Shown: piece after piece, positions 48,413 through 58,295 of the stretch | Position numbering within the stretch: the stretch's first letter is position 1 | Layout: each line of letters starts with the position of its first letter | NCBI RefSeq assembly: GCF_022965805.1 | Contig: NC_133115.1 | Span: 35,517,321 to 35,581,320 of the forward strand | Length of the DNA stretch: 64,000 bases | Reading direction: 5' to 3' | From: Primulina eburnea | Lineage: Eukaryota; Streptophyta; Magnoliopsida; Lamiales; Gesneriaceae | Position numbers and translations under genes: made by a program | The notes under the pieces: model-generated | The model's database searches: none | What the model saw: the letters and a program-made list of their open reading frames with translations, nothing else | What the model was told of the DNA's origin: nothing

Positions 48413-48582
48413 GGATCAATCATGTTGAGTTTATCAATTAAAGGCAGAATTACTTTCAACAATTTATTTAAATAATAAAGTATTTTTACTAATTGATTAC
48501 GAGTTGGCAGTATTATAATATTTTGCACATGCACTTTTTCTATTAACACGGTTTATTTAGTATAAAATTTATATTGTAAGTT

Positions 48583-48727
48583 TTTATGAGATAATTTTAC
48601 GAATTTTTATCTGTGAGACGGGTCAACCTTATCGATATTCATAATAAAAAATAATATTCTTAGTATAAAAAATAATAATTTTTTATGGATGATCCAAATA
48701 AGAGATCTGTCTCACAAAATACAACCA
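48583..48727 (+). mobile_element. Mutator-like MITE, right end missing
   Basis: CTGTGAGACGGGTCAACC, the ATAATAAAAAATAATATTCT middle and AGAGATCTGTCTCACAAAAT are clear. The copy stops at ACAACC and lacks the right terminus; the left terminus is degraded. Confidence 0.65.
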
Positions 48728-48988
48728 ATCTGATAGGGGATAAGATCATAAGACCACTTAGCTATAAGATAAGCATTTAAAGATAACATAAATGAGAGAA
48801 TAGAATTGGAAACAAGGCAGATAGTTATAATATTTGGAATAAGGACAAAATCTCTACCATGTAAATTAGTTGCGCTTGGACTGAATCTAAGTAATATAAT
48901 ACATATATTTTAAAATATCTTAATTTATAACACAGTTTTACGCTAATTAAAAGATTAAATCTTACATAATTTTAATTAACTATGCATA

Positions 48989-49101
48989 ACATAAAAAATA
49001 ATATTATCAGTATAAAAATAATAATTTTTCATGAATGACCCAAATAAGATATATGTCTCACAAAATACGTCTCGTGTAACCGTCACACACAAATTTTTGC
49101 C
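48989..49101 (+). mobile_element. Mutator-like MITE, left part missing
   Basis: The middle and the right terminus (CGTCACACACAAATTTTTGC) match the family. The left half is absent. It overlaps in content with the copy 260 bp upstream, so the two are separate truncated copies and not one split element. Confidence 0.6.
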
Positions 49102-49786
49102 AAAAAATGATAATATTAACGGGTGCATATAGCATGATGAATGATGATATATGTATTACGAAAGATTGATGCAATCTCCAATCAAAAAAAGTCTAACCCG
49201 CATTTGCATTCCCACTTAACTTTCCATATTTAACGTGTGTTGCTCCTCATTCTACATTTAAATAATTTATTATTTATGAAACGTTGGTTGATTAAACATT
49301 TTTATTTAATCTAAAATTTGGCTCAAATACAAAATTAATATTGGAGTTAATTATAAATCACGACATGTATAATATATTGTCGCTAAATACAAAAAAAAAA
49401 CCTTATTTTAAAAATATATTGATAATTAAATAAACAATATCTTAAATCGTAGATTGAAATTGGCTATTATATTTTCAAGAAATTTCTTTTACAGCTTTAA
49501 TGGCGTTGGGACAAGTCAAACCTGAATTTCAAATCCCCATTAAACTTTACAAATTTAACGCGTGAAGCAAATTTGTTTGTCGTGTATAAAAGTCCTAATT
49601 AATTAATTTATACATATTAGAACATTACATAATTAAAAAATAAAAGTATACAAACAAATATTTTAATTTATTCGAAATATAGTTGTACGTTGGGATATAT
49701 ACGTAAAAAAAAAGATAATATAATTGCTACAATATGAATTATATATTTGAGACAACTGTGAAAGAAATAGAAACCTATATAATTTA

Positions 49787-49969
49787 GGACAAAAACTTGT
49801 GTGAGACGGTCTCACAGATCGTATTTTGTGAGATAGATATTTTGTTTGGGTCATCATTGAAAAAATATTACTTTTTATGCTAAGAGTATTATTTTTTATT
49901 GTAAATATCAGTAAGATTGACTCGTCTCACAGATAAAGATTCGTGAGACCGTCTAACAAAAAACCTACT
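49787..49969 (-). mobile_element. Mutator-like MITE, intact copy (183 bp)
   Basis: The best-preserved copy. It begins GGACAAAAACTTGTGTGAGA with CGGTCTCAC and ends with GTGAGACCGTCTAAC. A perfect 9-bp direct repeat, TATAATTTA, flanks it at 49778-49786 and 49970-49978. Length equals that of the copy at 582-764 to the base. Confidence 0.88.
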
Positions 49970-50135
49970 TATAATTTATGGAGAGAGGGAGCATTATTTT
50001 CGGTGGCCGCGTCTTCAAATCAGTTGGGTGGTGCGCCTCTAATATCATGCAAGTGTAGTTGACACTGATGATCTTCAACTACTCGAAAACAATGAATAAA
50101 AATAAAATTCAATTTCCCTCATGCTTTTGTAATAA

Positions 50136-50143
50136 TGACGTCA
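50136..50143. promoter_or_regulatory. TGACGTCA palindrome upstream of pirin
   Basis: A perfect bZIP/TGA-type palindrome about 550 bp before the pirin start codon. Function is inferred from the motif only. Confidence 0.3.
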
Positions 50144-50546
50144 TGCGAAGCTTCTTTTCTCCACGTTGTCTTTGAATCAATGCTTGTTGATGATGTCCCA
50201 GTCACATTAAGTGAATTTGATTTGGACAAAACTCTGTGACTGATCGTAATTGTTGGTTGGTTTGCATTTCAATGGAACGGGAGAGTTCTACATTCCCAAA
50301 ACAAACACGTACACATACTAATCCTAACCACCCGAGAAATAATTTTTCATATTTTTTACTACCTAACCTAAGATTGAGGTTGTCCCATGAAATCAATGCT
50401 GTGGTGGCCCTAAAAAAGGTTTTCTGTTTGGTTAAATAAGTAAAAAAAAAGAGGATGAAATGGATAACTGATATCAGAATGGCGTCAGGCTGATGCTGAA
50501 GTAGCCAAAAGGTGGTGGTCGAGTCCCTGGATCTAAAGGAACCTCG

Positions 50547-50552
50547 CACGTG
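50547..50552. promoter_or_regulatory. G-box (GCACGTGG) in the pirin promoter
   Basis: CACGTG in a GCACGTGG context about 60 bp upstream of the TATA box of the pirin gene, a classic place for a bZIP/bHLH site (ABA or light response). Confidence 0.45.
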
Positions 50553-50608
50553 GGACCAACCGAGAACCTTAGACTCTCAAAAGGACTTCAAGTTAGCTCA
50601 GATCTCCG

Positions 50609-50618
50609 CTATATAAAC
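50609..50618 (+). promoter_or_regulatory. TATA box of the pirin gene
   Basis: CTATATAAAC lies 85 bp upstream of the pirin ATG, leaving room for a leader of about 50 bases. Confidence 0.7.
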
Positions 50619-50693
50619 TAGAAACAGAGCATATGCAAGAATTCATAAAGTCCCAAAATTAACTCTGTTATACAAACACAAGATTTTTCGGAA

Positions 50694-52464
50694 ATGTCCA
50701 ATGTTGTGAGACAGCCTCGGCCACTCCTCAGAAAACTCCACGCCAGACCTCAACAAGAAGGCGTCGGGGCTACTGTGAGAAGAAGCATCGGAAGGTCAAG
50801 AGTTGCTTGATTTTGAGGAAAAAGATTCAAAGAATTTATGTGGGATTTTTCCAGAAATAAGATTTGTTTCTGTTTCTTAATTTTTCTCAGGTCTGAGCTG
50901 AAATATTTTGACCCCTTTCTTGTTCTGGATGAATTCTCAGGTCGACCCTCTTATCTTGCATATAAGGTTAAATTCTTGAACATTAGTTCTTGGTCTGATA
51001 TATGTGTTGGCTTTGATCTTACAGTTACTGCTCCAGCTGGATTCCCTGATCATCCACACAGAGGTTTCATTACATGTCATTTCGTTACAATCTTAAACAA
51101 ATGCTATCTTACAGATTTTGAGTTCGGAGTCAATTCATGATAAGTAATGATCATTTGTATTTTTACCATTATGACAGGATTCGAGACTGTCACCTACATG
51201 CTCCAGGTAATAGTTACATCACTCTTCTCCCTTCTATAGGTGATCAGAAGATCAAAAGTTCGAATATTTTTTTGAAAAAATATAAGTCTTTTACTGAAAT
51301 TCTAAACATTTGGACAGCCTGAATTCTTGGTCGCCCATAGGAAATTTCTTACATTATTCTCGTGTTACTATTTTATATATTAATGTACATATGACTGGTA
51401 CTCAAGTAGATCATGTGAATCATGTGATTGTGTGCAGCTTCAAGAAAACAAAATAAAATATTAATTATAGTTGGTTCCAATAAAGTTGAAGAAAAAATGT
51501 ATCTTTTTATGGGGTGGACAGGGAGCGGTGATACATGAAGATTTTGAAGGACATAAAGGGATAATAGAAGCTGGAGACTTGCAATGGATGACTGCAGGGA
51601 GAGGAATAGTCCATTCAGAAATGCCTGTGCCTGAGGGCACTCAAAAGGGTTTGCAGTTGTGGATTAATCTCCCTTCCAAGTATAAAATGTGAGCCACTCC
51701 ACCATTATCGCACAACCACTCAAATACATATAAATATAAATTTAAGTTCTTGAAAATGACACCTCTTTGTTTTGTCTCGGATTGGCAAATCATAAGATTC
51801 TGATCATCTCTTTACTTTCACAAAGTATACTCAAAGGTTGACCTTTATGTACGAGTGGGATTTGAAAAATAATTCCAAAAAGTCATCCAATTTCCAAAAA
51901 GCCGTCCAATCGTTGTTTTCTTCATATTATTTTTGTGGGTTTTTTTGGGTGATCATCAGGACTGAGCCACGTTACCAAGAACTGAGCAAAGAGGATGTTT
52001 CTGAAGCCACAAAAGATGGTGTCATGGTCCGAGTTATAGCCGGAGAGGCATTAGGAGTCCAGTCTCCAATATACACTGTGACCCCTACAATGTATCTGGA
52101 TTTCACCCTCAATCCCGGGGCTCGAATCAGACAACCCATACCTTATTCTTGGAATGCATTTGTGTATGTTTTGGAGGGTGATGGTGTATTCGGAAGTTCA
52201 CGATCTTCGCCCGTGTCGGCCCATAACCTTGTTCTTCTAGGCTCAGGTGATGGCTTGGATGCATGGAACAAATCCACAAGATCCCTTAGGTTTATTTTGG
52301 TTGGAGGTGAGCCATTGGAAGAGCCAGTTGTGCAATATGGACCATTTGTGATGAATACTCAAGAACAAATTGACGAAGCTATTGAAGATTTTGAGAATTA
52401 TACCAATGGATTTGAGAAAGCCAGATATTGGAGTTCTAAATCCTCTTCTGGTTTTGGCCATTGA
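50694..52464 (+). CDS. Pirin-like cupin protein
   Basis: The exons are 50694-50794, 50891-50940, 51025-51063, 51178-51206, 51522-51688 and 51960-52464, giving 296 residues, typical for pirins. Pirins are two-domain cupins that bind a metal, usually iron. In Arabidopsis PRN1 interacts with the G-protein alpha subunit and acts in ABA and light responses, and PRN2 affects lignin type. Metal ligands are visible: His60 and His62 in FPDHPHRGFETVTYML, and His104 and Glu106 in TAGRGIVHSEMP. The first cupin also shows HEDFEGHKGIIEAGDLQWM. The C-terminal cupin shows YLDFTLNPGARIRQPIP, FVYVLEGDGVFG and PLEEPVVQYGPFVMNT. Exons 2 to 4 are very small (50, 39 and 29 bp), each confirmed by phase and family sequence. 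The frame is intact. Confidence 0.93.
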
Positions 52465-52984
52465 TTCTGTAGCCATTTTGTGTCATTTCTTCCGAATAAA
52501 AATTAGCTAATATTTTTCATTATGTAAGTTATAACATGTATCCACAATTGACTCTTTGATTGTGGAAGTCACTTGAAATTTGCGAAGAATATTCTAATTA
52601 TTTGGCTTAAAAAATAAAGATTTTGATAAAATATAGTTAAAATTATGAAAAGACATCAAAATATTGAAAGTGTACGAATCACATGGTTTCATTGTGTATT
52701 CTTGGAAGAAAATTGATCAAATACAGTTATTCAAAATGTTGATCATCTTCATACGAATGCATATATATTAATTTTTAAATATAAAATATAATTTTATTTA
52801 TAGTAAATTTTCTTGCAAAATATTGTATGTTGTAGTAATTATTTCTGTCAAATACTAAATTTGAGTTTCTCTTTTTATATATAAAAAAAATCGTTGAGTT
52901 TAGGTTTTATATCTATATGATACTCTTATCTCAATCGTGTATCCAAAGATTTATATCTCAACGTATGAATTAATATTGATAATG
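52465..52984. other. 3' flank of the pirin gene
   Basis: Probable 3' UTR followed by AT-rich spacer. No gene was seen. Confidence 0.5.
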
Positions 52985-53155
52985 GAGTATGTCTCTTATG
53001 AGACGGTCTCACGAATCTTTATCTATAAACGGATCAACCCTACCGATATTCACAATAAAAAACATAAAAAGTAATATTTTTTAATAGATGACCCAAATAA
53101 AAGATATATATATCATAAAATACGACTTTGAGACCGTCTTACACAAGTTTTTACC
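52985..53155 (+). mobile_element. Mutator-like MITE (171 bp)
   Basis: TATGAGACGGTCTCACGAAT at the left and GAGACCGTCTTACACAAGTT at the right enclose the family middle. Flanks TTGATAATG (52976-52984) and TTGATAACG (53156-53164) match at 8 of 9 positions. Confidence 0.8.
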
Positions 53156-53695
53156 TTGATAACGTTCCTAAAACATAGTAATATACCCTAGAGTAGCTAA
53201 TAGCTTTGACTCCCTTTATTTGGATTTTAAAACTAATCATTGTACGACTCTTTTGGTTAAAAAGCACAATTTCCGAAACCGCTTTGACCTGGTTTTAAGG
53301 GGGACAAGCGAAAAACCGTACAAAGTACAAAACAATACGACGTCCAAGGATTTAGGAAACTGCAGTCTTATCAATAAATCAGACAAATTTAAGTACACGT
53401 TAATGCATTTATCATAACAACCTAAGAATTTCCCACGATTCCTATGAATTCGGAGTTCCCATAATTAAGAAGTCTGAGTTGCACAAAACCCAACCGCATA
53501 ATCAGTATATGGCGTCGCTCATTAATAACGATCCCATGCAATGTAATAATACCAGCCACAAACCCGGTCGTGTACCAAAACTGAATCCATTAATTCCATT
53601 CCATTTGCTTTCATCTTTTTCAATCTCGAGACAGAACAGCACATGAGACTCTATCATCATCCATTAACCTTGACGGGTCCTTTATAAAAGCGACC
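53156..53695. other. Upstream region of the MO25-like gene
   Basis: No other gene. It presumably contains the promoter and leader of the MO25-like gene. Confidence 0.45.
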
Positions 53696-56264
53696 ATGCC
53701 GGCAGAATCTCATTCCCTTTCCCAGGGGAAAGAGATTTCTGTTGCTGCGAACAAGGAGAGGAAGAAAGATGGCAAGCCGATGAAGAGGTCGGGTTCTTCT
53801 TTGAATTTTAAGAAGCTTGTTCCCAAGATTCTGCGCAGCGCTTCCATGAAGAATCTGTTCAAATCCAAGAAACCTCGGACTCCTGTCGATGTCGTGCGTA
53901 ACACCAGGTCTTTGCTTTTGTATCTTGATTCTGCCACCGATACAGCCGGCAAGCCTAAACGAGATGAAAAGGTTGTTCATTTATTTATCCCTTTTTCCAT
54001 ATTCATAATATATTGTTATTTTTTGGCACTGAGTGATGAATGATGATTAATGCTTGATCCGCTGGTGCCTTTTTAACGCGTGCATGGGATTGCTATCTTG
54101 TTCTTTTTACTGTATAGTTTCTCTTCTTATATTTTCACATTGGAGGGGTGGTTAGTAGTATGAGATCTGCCAAATCGTTTTTGTCGTAACAAAAGCTAAA
54201 GATATGAGAATGCCAAAAAAGATCCATCCATTTCGGATGATGGAGTCGAACTGAGCGGTGGATTATCTTTTCCTACAATAATTTCTCTGGATCATTTGAT
54301 TATATTATCTTTGAATTTGATACTAAGGAGTATTGATATACTAGCCTTTTGATTCAGTAAGGACTTCTGATTTCAGTTGGAGCAATTAGATTCTCTTATC
54401 AGGGAGCTGAAGTCAATTCTGTACGGTATTGATGATTCTGAACCCGTCGCAGAAGCCTGTGCCCAATTGACTCAAGAGTTCTTCCACGAAGATACCCTTC
54501 GTCTCCTCATTCAGACTCTCCCAAAATTGAACTTTGAGGTACGCAAACTACACAGAATATAATTTATTCTGTGTTTTTCTTTTTTCTTTTTTGCATATTA
54601 TTTATTCTGTTACTCGTTAAGCAATGCAGATTAACATGTTACTATTATCATTTTGGTTCTTGAACTTATCGGGGTTTCATTCTTTTCATAGACACGCAAA
54701 GATGTGACTCAAATCGTCGCAAATTTGCAGAGACAACCGGTTCAGTCACGGTTGATTGCTTCTGAATACTTGGAAGCCAATCTCGATCTTATGGATCAGC
54801 TGATAACTGGGTGAGCTACCCTTGATTTGGCAATGATTTTTCATTCATAATTACAGATATTTGAGCAACGTTTTTTGTTCTTAATAGTCGCACATTAATG
54901 ATTAATTCCCTTTCCATTTTCCATACAGTTATGGCGATCCTGTAAATGCCTTGCATTTTGGAGGAATGTTGAGGGAGTCAATACGACATCAAGTCGTCGC
55001 CAGGTAACACCTCCAGCATGAATCTTTAATCTTTGCAAGAAACTCTTGATTTGTATCATCCCTGCAGATACGTTTTAAAATCTGAGCATTTGAAGAAGTT
55101 TTTCGACTACGTGCAACTACCAAATTTCGATGTTGCTTCAGATGCCGCAGCAACCTTTAAGGTAGTTGTATGTGCATCGTTAAAGTCCTAGATTTATGAA
55201 TCTTTAAGAAGAAGATGTCTAATAACTAGCTACACGTATGGTTTCTGCAATATATTACAGGAGCTTCTTACAAGGCATAAGTCCACCGTTTCAGAATTTC
55301 TTACCATAAACTACCGCTGGGTACGTTCTTTCCTCCGCCTGCAACATAAAAATACATTATTATTATTTTAAAAGACTTTTCATTCTGCGTATTCCTGCAG
55401 TTTTTCGTTGAATTCAATTCTAAGTTGCTGGAATCCACAAATTACATGACAAGAAGATATGCTATCAAGGTACAAATCTTTGGATATCTAATGTTTATGC
55501 ACGATTTCGTCTGAATTCATGATGATGATTTTCCAGTACATTTTTTTTTCAGCTATTGGGAGATATTCTGCTGGATCGTTCGAACTCTAACGTGATGATA
55601 CGTTATGTCAGCTCTAAAGATAACCTGAGAGTCCAAATGAATCTTTTGAGGGTAAAAGCATTTCTGGATCACTTACTAGCAGACTAAAATACAATATATT
55701 ATGTGAATAAGCGAGAACTTGATGTTGCAGGAATCACAGAAGAACATACAGATTGATGCCTTCCATGTTTTCAAGGTATTCACATCAAAAACATGAAATC
55801 AGTTGCCAAAATTATATAAAACTTGGCATTAATTCCGATCATTTTAAAGTTCTAACTCATCAGTACTCCGGCATCTTGCAGCTTTTCGTGGCTAACCAGT
55901 GCAAACCCGCTGACTATTATCAACATTCTATGCGCAAACAGAAGTAAACTTCTACGCTTCTTCGATGGATTCGCCATTGAAAAAGGTTATGAATCACTTC
56001 TGTTTTTTTTTTTAAATTATTATGGTGGCAAGTAATTATGTGGATCAGATGTAGGATTTGGTAAATCTTTCCTACTATACATCCGCTAATATTACACTTT
56101 GTATGCTGATCTCCTATGGTGTTTTAAAGAAGTGTTTAATTTGTTATGCAGAGGATGAGATGTTTGAATCAGACAAAGCTCAAGTCATTAAAGAAATTGA
56201 AGAACTTCAGCCAACAACACCAATTACTTGCTCGGGGGAATTGTTCAAACCCATTGCAGTATAA
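53696..56264 (+). CDS. MO25/CAB39-like scaffold protein (one frameshift in exon 10)
   Basis: Eleven exons: 53696-53971, 54377-54538, 54692-54810, 54929-55003, 55068-55161, 55261-55320, 55401-55469, 55553-55651, 55731-55775, 55882-55985 and 56152-56264. They code for about 404 residues after discounting one extra base. MO25 is an ARM/HEAT-like scaffold that activates STE20-type kinases; plant members are linked to cell polarity and division. Motifs include [74 protein letters not shown] and [15 protein letters not shown]. The family normally starts at the equivalent of [13 protein letters not shown] (residue 51), so the first 50 basic residues are an extension or the true start is internal. 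Oddity: near 55908-55912, GCTGACTATTATC has one base too many. As written it reads [10 protein letters not shown] and then stops, while the family sequence [20 protein letters not shown] follows in the shifted frame. Confidence 0.88.
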
Positions 56265-56721
56265 TTAATTAGTGATACGGTTTTCTATTTCCACTTATTT
56301 ATTACGTTTATCATCCAAATTCAGGTGATTGTTAGCTGGTTTTTTCGAATTATTTTGAATTGAATAAAAACATTCATGGAGTTAATAAGAATATAAGATA
56401 GATATTTTATTCCAGGCACGTACGCACCAAGTGTAATTTAAATCATAGCCCGGTCCCAATGTATATACTAAGATCTCAATTGTTGTAGCTGTTGATAAAA
56501 CAGACCAACATAACCTCAGCTAAAATAACAGCCACCAAAAACAAGAAAACCAAACAAAATTCTCATCAAGAATCGTCGGTACGACAACAAAATTGTTGAT
56601 CAACTCTCAAGAACACAAGTAAATCTTTGTTAAATGTTAATAAAATCGCAAAAGGCATAACAAATAGATAAAATAAAAGTGATATTCGATTGAAAAATTT
56701 TGCGGACTTGATACAGAGAGG
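56265..56721. other. Spacer after the MO25-like gene
   Basis: Probable 3' UTR of the MO25-like gene, then spacer. No gene was seen. Confidence 0.5.
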
Positions 56722-57406
56722 TTAAGCACCACCTGCACCGTTTCCTTTCTTTTTCTGGATTTTCTTCATGTAAAACTCCAATTCCTTGCCTTCCAAATTA
56801 AAATATACCTACTAAAAAAGATAGAACAAATTGATGCACATTAAAACCAATACATTTACTTAAAAAAAAAAAGAAGAACTGTACTATAGCAATAGTCAGT
56901 GAGTTGATGTGCGTATAACAGTGTAAACGTACATGGAAATTAGTAGACTACATGAATCATGTATTTTGGCCAAAAGAGTAGATGGAAAATATGCGGCCAA
57001 AGTGCTGAATTCTTCCTGAAGTTCTTTACAACGTTTCTCTGAACATGGTTGCTTTTCTTACCTCTTCAGCAGCAGTGGCGTCAGTTTCTTAAAGCCACAA
57101 GCTATAAAAACCATAAAAACGTACAACTTCATTTACAAAGACATCATTTATTTTCATGACAGTTAATCAAGATATGACAAGAAATGCTGTATAAAATACT
57201 TTTAAACTCTGAATCAAAGACCATAGACAAAGAAAAATAGGCCATGTTTTCAAAGATATAAAAAAAAAAGCTCATGTATCTCTCCATCCTTCTTCAAAGC
57301 AGTCTTCTTTTTGCGACCCATGTCTGCTTAAATGGTGCAGCATCCACTTGAACAATCGCACCCTTCACCAAAGTCTCTGTCCTAACCAACTCATTGTTTG
57401 ATGACC
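56722..57406 (-). pseudogene. Ribosomal protein eS8 (RPS8) pseudogene
   Basis: Three blocks on the minus strand follow the order of cytosolic eS8. At 57406 downward, [20 protein letters not shown] and AAPFKQ run after a deletion (the WYLQHYGV segment is lost) into [13 protein letters not shown] in another frame. Near 57090-56990, a weak ETDATAAEEV and KKSNHVQR-like block appears, again frameshifted, with WPHI in place of DPHI. At 56808-56722, the C terminus is LEGKELEFYMKKIQKKKGNG followed by AGGA and a stop, preceded by what looks like an intron acceptor. The N-terminal half is missing. The preserved intron border suggests decay of a genomic copy rather than a processed copy. Confidence 0.8.
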
Positions 57407-58295
57407 TTTGTTTTTTTAACATGACTATACCAAAAAGCTTGGGCTACTGTCCATACTTATGTCCCATTTTATATCGACCCAAATTCGACCCAATTATAAT
57501 AAATCACTCAAGTGATTAAAAAAATTTACATTATTGCACATTTGGCACTTGTATTTGGCATATTACAACAAACACCCCAGAATTACTTACTAGCTTCTTC
57601 TTTTCTTAGTGCAGAGAGACATATAATTAGCATTGATGATTAAACTCTTCCAACACTTCGTTCATGAAGCTCAAAATTTTAGTTAAAGAGCAAAACTCAT
57701 GTTCAAGAACGTTGTCATATATAATCACCATGTTATTTTATACAGTGGTGCGTGCATGTTTTTTTAATAAAGAAATTATTATATCATATGCAGAAACAAA
57801 TAAATTTGCAAACTATACAAAGTGGGGATCGTCAAATGTTTATTTGTATAAATTGCGCCAGATATATCATCAGTACAAAACTAATTGTTCCTACACATCA
57901 TAAAAGGGGTGTTTTTTTTGTTTTTTTTGTTTTTTTTTTTCATATTTTCACAATAGATCTTCTCACACAATATACCAACATCACGAAGGGCCAACAAATC
58001 TAACAATTGGAATGATAGGTAAGATTAAGAGTAATATCTTAAAAATGCAGTTGAAAGTTTGTTTTTTCACTTTGAATACACTCTATAGATGCATGATGCA
58101 TAGCAATGTGGCGGATAGATGACTCCACACGCATTTTAGAAACTTTTACATATGTTATTATGTTCCAAGTCACTCCAAAATAATGCCACCAATAAATAAA
58201 CTTTGAAAGCAGACGATAAGATCATATACTTTCCTACGTAAAGTTCTTAGGTTATGTAAATTGCATGATACCCAAGTAGGGGAACATGCTCCAAA
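57407..58295. other. Spacer between the eS8 pseudogene and the kinesin gene
   Basis: AT-rich with T-runs at about 57910-57939. The open frames at 57664-58003 show no family resemblance. Confidence 0.5.

Larger units (their letters stand above)
48413..50608. other. Intergenic between the ACP and pirin genes
   Basis: AT-rich, with three MITE copies listed separately and no gene. The open frame at 50202-50549 lacks family resemblance. Confidence 0.55.

Noticed and set aside
48583..49101. One MITE split by a later insertion
   Set aside because: The two pieces share the same internal block, so they overlap in content and must be separate truncated copies.
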